This document shows positions 56,559 through 64,000 of a stretch of 64,000 nucleotides of DNA, in pieces; positions within the stretch are counted from its first letter, which is position 1; each line of letters starts with the position of its first letter. Origin of the DNA: Symbiodinium natans (lineage: Eukaryota > Sar > Dinophyceae > Suessiales > Symbiodiniaceae); assembly GCA_905221605.1 (NCBI GenBank), contig CAJNDS010000703.1:1-64000 (forward strand), written 5' to 3'. The notes under the pieces are model-generated. The model ran no database searches and had not been told where the DNA came from. It saw nothing but the letters and a program-made list of their open reading frames with translations. A program made the position numbers and the translations under genes.

Positions 56559-57965
56559 ATGAGGAGGACGACGAGGAGGAGGAGGCCGCTTCGGAGTGAG
56601 CCATTCATGGAATGTAAGGCTTGCACTTGGTCTTTCTTCTCGAATGTGCATAGAACATAATACCCTTTTCCTGCCCATGTTGCCCCCATGACAAGGCCGC
56701 CGGTCCAAGCTTGCACATATTCTCCTCCTTAAAAACCACAGTCCCAATGTTCGTTGCAACCCCAGCACGTGACGCATCAGGACTCTGGAGGGTTTGCTTC
56801 GGGAGTGATCAATGTGGGGCTTGAGCATAGCAGCAGCAGACTTCCAGGCTCGGATACCATGGCTCAGAAGCTGCTTCTTAGATGGGGTCGAAACGTTCAT
56901 ATTTACTGTTCAACAGCCACGGGTCAGATTAGGAACGTGCCTCATGCACGCCATCATTGTCTCTTTCTATTGCACACACTACCCAATTCTGATTCGGAGA
57001 TCCATGTGGAACCAAAAATTCACACACATCGAGTGATGCGAGGCAACCGGTACTTGATTTCATCACGCAATTAGGGAAAGTGGCACTTCCTCCACTTGCC
57101 CCTTGCAGCCCCCGCCCCATCCCCTGATAACGCAACTCTCCCTCACACTGAAAGCGTCGCGATACCGACTTGGGGAAAGAGATGGGGGCAAGTGCCCCAC
57201 TTCTCCCATTGATGGAAGTCCCCCTCACAGGAAAGCATCCTATTCCAGGTCCTGGGAGCGTTAGGTGGGGCAAGCCGGGGTCCCTCCACACCCAACTGTC
57301 CCATTTTGCATCCTCGACCTTGGAGCCTTTTGCAAGCCAAGCCCGCCATACCTCCCATCAATTCTTCCATTTCATTGCCCTCCCATCCCTAAGCCCTTCA
57401 AACAACAATGTAAACCTAACAGCCGACAGGACCACACCTCCCAACCTGAAAAAAAACTCAGGACACTGGGCCCAAGTTACATCCTGAGTACTGTTGGCCC
57501 CTTTGTGAATCGGTTGTACTGGTATAGCGAGCTCCTTCAAACTGGACGGAAACCCAACGGGACCGAAGAATTTCAGCAGCTTCTCATCGTAGGTGTGCGT
57601 GGAGGTGGATGATCCTGACGAGGCTTTGCTCTTGCCAGGGGTGGTTTCTGCAAAAGTGGGTTCCCAGCTCCTCTCTCGTTGATCATGCCGCCAAAAAGCA
57701 CCCAAACGTCCTACACCCTAAGCCGGTCAACCCATCAACTGTCAGCCCACTTTGCTGGGACTTTCTTCTTCTAGGCTGACCTCCGGCAATTTGCTTCGGC
57801 TGTAGTCTCTTCGGGTCTCTTCGAAGACGTCTGACTCCAGTGTGCCAGTGTGGTAGAGTAAGTTCGAGCATCCGGAAGTGGTTGTCAGGGGGCGAACCTT
57901 TCAGCATGAACCGAGTTGTGGAGACGTGTGGCTTGCGACTCTTGGAACAAACCCCTAACTCCTAA

Positions 57966-58275
57966 ATGCCCTACAAACTCCAAAGAAAGTTCTTCGGAAG
58001 CGAAATGCTAGGAATCCGATCCATGGTAGCTGCTGAAGCTGTTGCGCCCTCAGGCCACACCCTAAGCCCTTCTGACCAGGATGTCTCGGCCTTCGATCTT
58101 CTTCTTCCCAGCCGACCCTCCGAGGAGGTGAACGAGGAAGCTGAAGGTGCCTGGGAATCCCAGGAGGTGGTGGACGAGGAGGGTCCGGAGGATTTCTGGT
58201 CGGAGGAGGGCGAGAAGGCTGACGATGCTCAGTTCCAAGAGGACCCCTGGGGCTTCAGGAACAGAAACCATGCTG
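57966..58275 (+). CDS. Candidate exon encoding a strongly acidic segment
   Basis: Open frame from ATG 57966. The convincing part is 58080-58262: DVSAFDLLLPSRPSEEVNEE, AEGAWESQEVVDEEGPEDFW and SEEGEKADDAQFQEDPWGFR, with AG|G-type acceptors nearby (58079). The frame then runs into a family C element (58285-58373), which supplies the last residues before the stop; the true exon probably ends near 58262. No family recognised; acidic, likely disordered. A minus-strand frame also exists but is hydrophobic and less convincing. Confidence 0.35.
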
Positions 58276-58284
58276 CGGAGGGTG

Positions 58285-58373
58285 TTGGGATGTTAACCGT
58301 CCTTAGTAGGAATTCTAGTGCCCCCTATTGCAATCCCTACTAAGGACTGTTTGAATAAGGTGGAACATTCACG
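58285..58373. mobile_element. Hairpin MITE, family C copy 2
   Basis: The left arm TTGGGATGTTAACCGTCCTT pairs with the right arm AAGGACTGTTTGAATAAGG...GGAACATTC. Inner arms AGTAGG(A)ATT and AATCCCTACT pair. The right terminus is diverged and no target duplication is visible. Confidence 0.7.
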
Positions 58374-58667
58374 TTGACACGTCTTTCGATCACAAAGTAC
58401 TTCCGACAACTGGGTACGTTTACAAAGGAGGGAGCTGCCTCTTTGTCGCCACACTGAACCTCACATCAAACGAGCAGGCTAATCCGGATAAATACCTCGA
58501 TGCGACATGCAGGTCGTCAATCATTCGCCGCATGATTTCCGCAGTTGAAGGCCTGCGGCACAACCACCATCACGATGTCGAGCTACATCACAGGCTTCCT
58601 TCAGTTGCCCTGAATGAGGGCACAACAGCTGAAGGGTATGCACTCCTAGATTCCTAGATGTCACAGA

Positions 58668-59123
58668 ATGCAACCACCCCACTCCCCCTCCCAATTACCT
58701 CCCAAACCCCTGCGGCAATCCACAGCTTTGGAGCATATTCATGCCCTACGGCAGATCCAGTTCCAACACCAGGAGCGGCTTCATCAGATCTTCGGTGAAC
58801 AGTGCAAGCTGTTCAAATCAGACGCGAGCAGTTGCTTGAATCAACTGACCAGCAAGTTTGGAGAAACATTGCCAGCGTCGATCCACAGAACGGACCTCGG
58901 ATTGCGAATGCCGCGAAGGAACGCAAGGATGACAAGATCGTGGGTCTTCCAGCTGTGCTCACGTCCAAGCGCAAACTTTAGGGCGACTTTCATGCTTGAT
59001 GTGCAATGGCTGGCAAGCACATGCGCTGACATCAGCAGTCGAGATGCTTTCAATGGCTTTTCCTTGCAGGAAGCGCCAGCAAAGAAGTCGCCCTACGCAC
59101 CTCCGCCAAGGAGAGAGGTTTAG
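58668..59123 (+). pseudogene. Candidate exons in two overlapping frames (possible frameshifted gene)
   Basis: Frame 1 (from 58668) has a helical, coiled-coil-like part ALEHIHALRQIQFQHQERLH at 58726-58785. From 58803 a different + frame is more protein-like: VQAVQIRREQLLESTDQQVW, RNIASVDPQNGPRIANAAKE, DDKIVGLPAVLTSKRKL, ending at TAG 58979-58981. No room exists for an intron between them. This could be a frameshifted remnant, a sequencing indel, or two unrelated frames. Not recognised. Confidence 0.3.
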
Positions 59124-59430
59124 AGATGTAGCACTGTGGTGCCCACGGAGGATCTTTGTTTGAGGTTCATTGAGTTGGGGGAATCATGTTCTGGTGTAGC
59201 ATCAAACGCCTCAGGGTAAATTATCGCACGTTGGTAATTGTGCATACTACGCCCCAACTAGAATACCTCGCCCTCCCTCCGCCCCTCCTCCCGAAACCGC
59301 CAGAAGCAGTCATGGTCCCAAACAGGCGTAAAGCAGAAGTCGCCCCGCCGAAGCGCGCAGAGGCCCCAGACGAACAAAAGCTCCCAGCCGATGCGTCCCC
59401 TACCTCCTCATCCCTACTTAAGCGGCAGGG

Positions 59431-59510
59431 CACAATCTACAAATCACGAGCACAAAAAGCACGCCAGATCGAGCACACTTTCAGGCCACAATCTACAAAT
59501 CACGAGCACA
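59431..59510. repeat. 24-bp direct repeat pair
   Basis: A perfect 24-bp unit (CACAATCTACAAATCACGAG plus CACA) occurs at 59431-59454 and 59487-59510, with related flanking AAAAG(C/A)(A/G)CGCCAGA. It lies in an open frame (59186-59632) that ends in a proline run; I do not call this a gene. Confidence 0.8.
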
Positions 59511-60123
59511 TAAAAGAGCGCCAGACTGGCGCCCAAAAGCGCGAGAGGATACAGCGGCCAACCCTCTCCCCTTTCAGCATCTCTTCGCCTCCCCCCCCTC
59601 CCCCTGCCCGGCCCCCAAAAGAGAAGAATTGACAGCCTGAGCGTAGCGCTTCCTTCTACCCATAGGAGCAGGCCAGAGTTTAGTGATGTGGTTAGGGTTT
59701 CGAGGTCGAGGTTTCGAGCGAGGGCTATTTCACGGTGATCATGGTATGACTTCGCCAGGGCGTAATTTCTCGTACTTTTTTGAGCTTACGATTGTGCCCC
59801 GCCCCCCTCCCCATACCAGTACACTGGCCAGGGACCTGGAACCGAGGAATGTAACCTCACCATCCAAACCTTCAGGTCCCAATTTAAGGCCAAGGCCCAA
59901 GGCCTTCCGAGGCTCCCATCAGTGCCCTAAAAGGTCCCAAATCCCAAAGGCCAGAAGCGAACCTGAAACGGCCCTCAACTTTCAGCTCCCTAAGCCCTGG
60001 CCCTAAACCCCAAAAGCCTAAACCCTAAACCAAGCTCTCAGAATTTGATGCCTGCAGGCGCCCATGTCGGCAATGTCGGCAGGCGCTGAGGCTGCCACCC
60101 GCCTCCTTCGGCGGAGGTTCTCA

Positions 60124-60152
<29 letters not shown>
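60124..60152. repeat. Poly-G run, 29 nt
   Basis: Uninterrupted G run beginning about 20 bp before family B copy 4. Confidence 0.9.
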
Positions 60153-60156
<4 letters not shown>

Positions 60157-60170
60157 GGGTTAAGGGTTTT

Positions 60171-60268
60171 ATATAGGAGCCTGAATAATTAGAATAGGTT
60201 TTGGGCGTTATTATAGTGCATTTATAAAGCGACCATAAGGGAATATTATTAGTAATGATTCCGACCCG
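60171..60268 (-). mobile_element. Family B copy 4, opposite orientation
   Basis: The reverse complement reads CGGGTCGGAATCATTACTAA, then TATTCCCTTATGGTCGC, AACCTATTCTAATTATTCAG and GCTCCTATAT, matching the + strand copies. Terminal bases are partly diverged. Confidence 0.7.
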
Positions 60269-60582
60269 AAGGTTTATGGCGTTTGTGGTCTACAGCAGGC
60301 TTCTTAGGGCTTCTGGATTGATATGATTAGGAGGCTTCTTCAATTCTGAAGAAGAGTTAAGGGTTCAACTGTTCCCGGTGGGTCAAAAGAGAGTCCAGAA
60401 GGGTCGGAGAGTTGCTGCTTTCTTTGAGGCTTGCAATGTCAGCTTGTTTCGAGTTTGATCTTCTAGGGTTGCATCACCCTCCAAAAAAAGGCAGCGCCTG
60501 GACAACGAGCTCTCCTTGCGTAGATGCAGTCAAAACTTTGTGGGCACACCTGACTTGTCAACCCTGCCGGCCGAAGAAACTG

Positions 60583-60700
60583 TACAGTAAACCCCAGCAA
60601 GTTGGAACATCCTGCTCCCCATACCCCAAAAGGTATACCAAAGGGAACCGCAGCTCTCATCATCCTTAAACCATGTTCCAACTTTCTGGAGTTTACTGTA
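60583..60700. mobile_element. Mariner-like MITE (family D), TA-flanked, 28-bp inverted ends
   Basis: The left end TACAGTAAACCCCAGCAAGT continues TGGAACAT. The reverse complement of the right end is TACAGTAAACTCCAGAAAGT then TGGAACAT: 26 of 28 positions agree. CAGT...ACTG ends inside TA dinucleotides are typical of Tc1/mariner non-autonomous elements. Interior about 60 bp, no coding. Confidence 0.75.
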
Positions 60701-62560
60701 ATCCTTTTTCAAGGAGCACTCAGGATTATGTAGGCACTTGTCAAGATACGGCGGGATTTTGTTAACGTCCTCAAACCCGGCATGTTCAAGATCGAGTTTA
60801 GATAGCTCACGGTTCGAGGAGTTCGGGGACTTGTTTTTGTGGCGATGGGTAACGTTCAGCAAATTTTCTCAGGGTACTAGAGAAGCCTGCGGTGGACCTG
60901 GCTTCTACAAAGGCATGGGGGCTGTGTGTTCAAAGCTTCTCTCTTGAGGCGAGCTGACGCAGAAGCCAAGAAGAAGGGTCCGGGACTTATGCTTCGGGAA
61001 TCATTAATTATGATCTTGGGCATGAGGATAAGCGCTGCACTTTTTCAGACACACACTCTCCCGTTTGGCTGGGGACACGCCCACACCTTGATGACTAGGG
61101 AGTATGTCTAGCACCATCCAGCCGCCCCCGCGACTCAATGGGAACTCGAGGGCGCTGTGAGATCATTCTGATTCTCGGCTGACAATGCCAATGTATTAGC
61201 ACCCCAGCTCTCTGCTATACTGTACAGCCTAATCTGTACACTGCGATTCTGAAAACAACCTACTACTCAATTCGTATCTGCATCATCTGCACAAGGCCAT
61301 CCGAGCAGTATCTCTATCAACTCATCTGCAGGGGCGGCACGATGCGGTTTTACTACCCTTGCCCTTTCTGCTTCCACTTCAACTGCGAAAGACCTTCAAG
61401 ACCTAAACCCCCACCTTAAATCCAGGGGCCCGTGGGCCCAGGATTGCAGAAATCAAGACTAAGCACTGTAGCAACTTCGGCATGCGCGGCAGAAACCGTC
61501 GACCGCAATGGTAACTCGTACATGGCTCAACCTGGCACAAAACGATGAGACATTTGGGCCACGCAAGCCCCAGGTGCTATCAGGCCTGCAGAGCCACCAC
61601 CCCTGCCATCCGCCTCATCCACTACAGGCCATGCAATCGGCCCAGGAATGAGGGTGAGAAGTAGCGTCGTTTGCAGTTTGGATATGGGGTTGGTTTTGGA
61701 GTCAATGGCGAACCCCGCCCTCACAAGAGGCTCAAGCTGCAAGCAGCCCTCACCCAAACCGACCCTAAGAATCCGTAAAGCTGAACTCCAGCCCGAGGCG
61801 AGCGGCATGGGAAACTCCTCCAACCAGGCTCCAAGGCCGCAGCGCGCCCGTCCATTCCCGCGGCCACAGGACGATTGCCTGGGTATTGTTCATTGGAGTT
61901 CAAGGTTCTGCATTGAGAAGCCGTGGTACCAAGAAAGACAACACTTAGGACTTCATGCAGGAACCTTGGCACGAAGGCTGAAAGGCTCTCGTCTCTTTCA
62001 GCGAAGTTGGCATGCGGCTGGCCACACGAAACCCTGAGGCGTGAAGCCGCGCGGCCACACCAGCATTCCACCCTGGCGAAAACACACCAAGACACAGGTG
62101 ACACCAGGCAGGGTCTTGGTGTGATCTGCTCGGGCCATTGAAGGATTTTAGAGCTTTGTGGCTTTAGGGTGTTTGTGATTTTGTTGACTTGCGGGCTCGC
62201 TATGTATTTTGATGTTCAATGGCTAGTTTTCAGGAATGGAGATTGGAGTGTTCAATATTCGGCCTTGGTTATGGAGTTATGGAGCTCTATCTCGGAAACT
62301 GAGCCAAGGCTGAACCTAAATCAGGGAGCGGTTGCAACCTGCTTGAAGATACTCGCATCAGGTGGGAGATAACTCACAGAGCTGCAAGGTCGTCATGAAC
62401 TGGTTAGAAGACTTATGTACCAGGTTTACCACTGGCGGGCTGCTCTAGGCAGGGGCCCCATTCCCCTCAAAAACTCGACCCTTTTCTTGGAACATCGGTC
62501 TGAAAGAAGCCCTGGACCTGTGGCCCAAACCCCCCAAAGAATGTCAAGATAGACTTGTTG
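60701..62560. other. Stretch without a supported gene
   Basis: Many short frames on both strands, none with convincing exon boundaries or recognisable family. No long repeats noticed. Confidence 0.5.
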
Positions 62561-62661
62561 TTGGGATGTTCCCGCTTCTGGTAACAGTCCTTAATGGGGA
62601 TTATAGTACCCCCGATTATAGTCCCTATTCAGGACTCTTTGTATAAGGAGGAACATCCCAA
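62561..62661. mobile_element. Hairpin MITE, family C copy 3, with 8-bp target duplication
   Basis: 101 bp from TTGGGATGTTCCCGC to GTATAAGGAGGAACATCCCAA (last 20 bases pair with the left arm). Inner arms AACAGTCCTTAATGGGGATT and AGTCCCTATTCAGGACT pair. The 8-bp sequence ACTTGTTG flanks both sides (62553-62560 and 62662-62669), fixing the insertion boundaries. Eight-base duplications are typical of hAT-type transposition. Confidence 0.85.
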
Positions 62662-62781
62662 ACTTGTTGAATGAAAGGGGTGCCGGCGGCAGCGCACGGC
62701 CCGACGGTCATCCCACCGCGAGGCCTGCTGGTTTGCAGCACCAGGTGCTCTGGGAGGTTCAAGATGGGGGCTTAAAGCTCA

Positions 62782-62889
62782 AATATAGGGGTCGGAAGAA
62801 TTACTAATAGTATTCCCTTATGGCAATTACACAATAGCAAGCCCCCAAAACCCTCAAAACCCTATTTGAATCATGAAGGCCCCTATATT
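62782..62889. mobile_element. Family B copy 5, best-preserved ends
   Basis: 108 bp with perfect 10-bp terminal inverted repeats AATATAGGGG / CCCCTATATT. Internal landmarks GTCGGAAGAATTACTAATAG, TATTCCCTTATGG and AAACCCTATTTGAATCATGA. No coding. Confidence 0.8.
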
Positions 62890-63024
62890 CGGCGGCATAG
62901 GGGTCAGAGCTTGGCGGGCGTTGATGACTATGGGGCTGGAGGGGTTTGTAAATCAAGTGCAGGGTCTCGGGATTGACCGGCCAAACTCTGCACACCCTCA
63001 CTAAGCAAGAAGACGGATCTGACG

Positions 63025-63120
63025 GGTTTAGGGTTTAGGGTTTAGGGTTTAGGGTTTAGGCTTTAGGCTTTAGGCTTTAGGCTTTAGGCTTTAGGGTTTA
63101 GGGTTTAGGGTTTAGGGTTT
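63025..63120. repeat. Telomere-like array with an internal TTTAGGC block
   Basis: Five TTTAGGG units, then five successive TTTAGGC units, then four TTTAGGG units. The variant is confined to one contiguous block. Confidence 0.95.
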
Positions 63121-64000
63121 CAGCAATTCGTGAAGTCGAGCGGAGGTGTCAGCGTCCAGCGGTGTCGAGGGGGCGGGCGGTTAGCAACCGCCGGGATGGC
63201 GAAACCTGCTGATGCTTCATGCCTCGGGTCTCAAACATCTCAAACCTGCACTTAATAATCTGTTTTCATGAGCCCTTCATCATGAGCTTTCTTTTAACGC
63301 GCACTCGGTTGTGGCCTTACCTTTCCCCGACGGCCAGTCAAGTAAAGTGGGGTTCCATACAGTTCTCCATTGAGTGAATTGATATTCTTTGCGAGACCTG
63401 GATCCCATCAAGGTGGTCTAAAGGCCGAAGCTTATATAGCCAAGCCCTGCTTGTAAATAGCAATAATAATCGTAATAATAAGAATAACACAAATAAAAGA
63501 ATAATAGTAGTAATAACAATATTAAAAATAGTAGTAATAGCAATAGTCATAGTAGTTCAAGCTCCAATGGCAGCAGGCCACCTGGCAGCTGCACCTTCCT
63601 CGGCGCAGTCTCTGGCGGCCAGTCCGCCAATGCAGGCTTTGCGTGAGCGAGGACGAGACGCCCCCCAAGTCTTTCATCCTAGCGCCGCCAAATGCTCTAA
63701 AGCTGGCAGACCGGAAGCCTGAAGCTCAAAAATCAAAGCCCTAAAACCCAAACCCTAAAGCCCAAACCCCAAACCCTAAACCCTAAACGATCCGTGTGGG
63801 TTCATGGCTCGGGGCTTTATGGCTCAAACCGCATAGGGACCACCGCCCTCACCCTAAACCCAAAACCCTTGACCCTAGTTTCGAGCTGTTTTGGGGCCTT
63901 CTGGGGTTGAAGGGGGGGGATTTCAGGGTGCAAGCTGTAGAAGGGGATTCAAGGTTTAGGGTTTAGGGTCCGGGGCTTTGCAGGAGCAGAGCTTTGCGGG
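63121..64000. other. Right-end stretch without a supported gene
   Basis: AT-rich triplet sequence (AATAAT-type) at 63460-63550, CCCTAAA-like units at 63737-63788 and TTTAGGG units at 63953-63968. An alanine-rich frame at 63549-63648 (QAPMAAGHLAAAPSSAQS) might be an exon but has no supporting partner. Confidence 0.45.

Noticed and set aside
59186-59632. 148-residue + frame ending in a proline run
   Set aside because: Depends on a 24-bp direct repeat and low-complexity sequence; no family.
63025-63120. Chromosome end suggested by telomere-like array
   Set aside because: Arrays are short, occur in both orientations and lie between unique sequences; they are interstitial.

Overview
The window looks like nuclear DNA of a photosynthetic dinoflagellate, most likely a Symbiodiniaceae-type genome. 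The grounds are: coding sequence cut into very short exons (about 20-110 bp) separated by introns of tens to about 1,760 bp; splice donors that are GC or GA more often than GT, with acceptors almost always read as AG followed by G; every recognisable gene on the + strand; a tandem gene duplication; and telomere-like TTTAGGG/CCCTAAA motifs scattered through introns and intergenic DNA in both orientations. The species cannot be fixed from the sequence alone.

Layout. (1) 27-8892: the 3' half of a transketolase gene (copy 1), 21 exons, truncated by the left window edge. (2) 8893-11569: intergenic spacer with poly-C tracts and a foldback element. (3) 11570-38206: a complete second transketolase gene (copy 2), about 44 exons over 26.6 kb for roughly 2.28 kb of coding sequence (about 760 aa), beginning with a bipartite plastid-targeting leader. 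The 21 shared exons keep the same boundaries and about 95% protein similarity, but I see no similarity between the matching introns. (4) 38207-64000: mostly repeat-rich, gene-poor DNA. It holds a cysteine-rich gene of unknown function (three phase-compatible exons, 44998-46640), the C-terminal exons of a probable mitochondrial ribosomal protein mL49 (IMG2-type domain, 55990-56558), and a few isolated exon-like stretches. No tRNA, rRNA, CRISPR or prokaryotic operon structure was seen.

Function. Transketolase moves two-carbon ketol units between sugar phosphates with thiamine diphosphate. The leader on copy 2 (signal peptide, FVP motif, second hydrophobic stretch) points to the plastid, so its likely job is the Calvin-Benson cycle. 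Copy 1 lacks its 5' end here, so its location is unknown.

Mobile DNA. Four families of short foldback or terminal-inverted-repeat elements (about 80-145 bp) can be recognised by comparing copies inside the window: family A (3 copies), B (5 copies), C (3 copies, one with an 8-bp target duplication) and D (1 copy, TA-flanked, mariner-like). The most unusual features are donor-dinucleotide switching between paralogous introns, frequent short direct repeats at intron ends, a 40-nt intron, and intron DNA that has been completely replaced while exons stayed constant.
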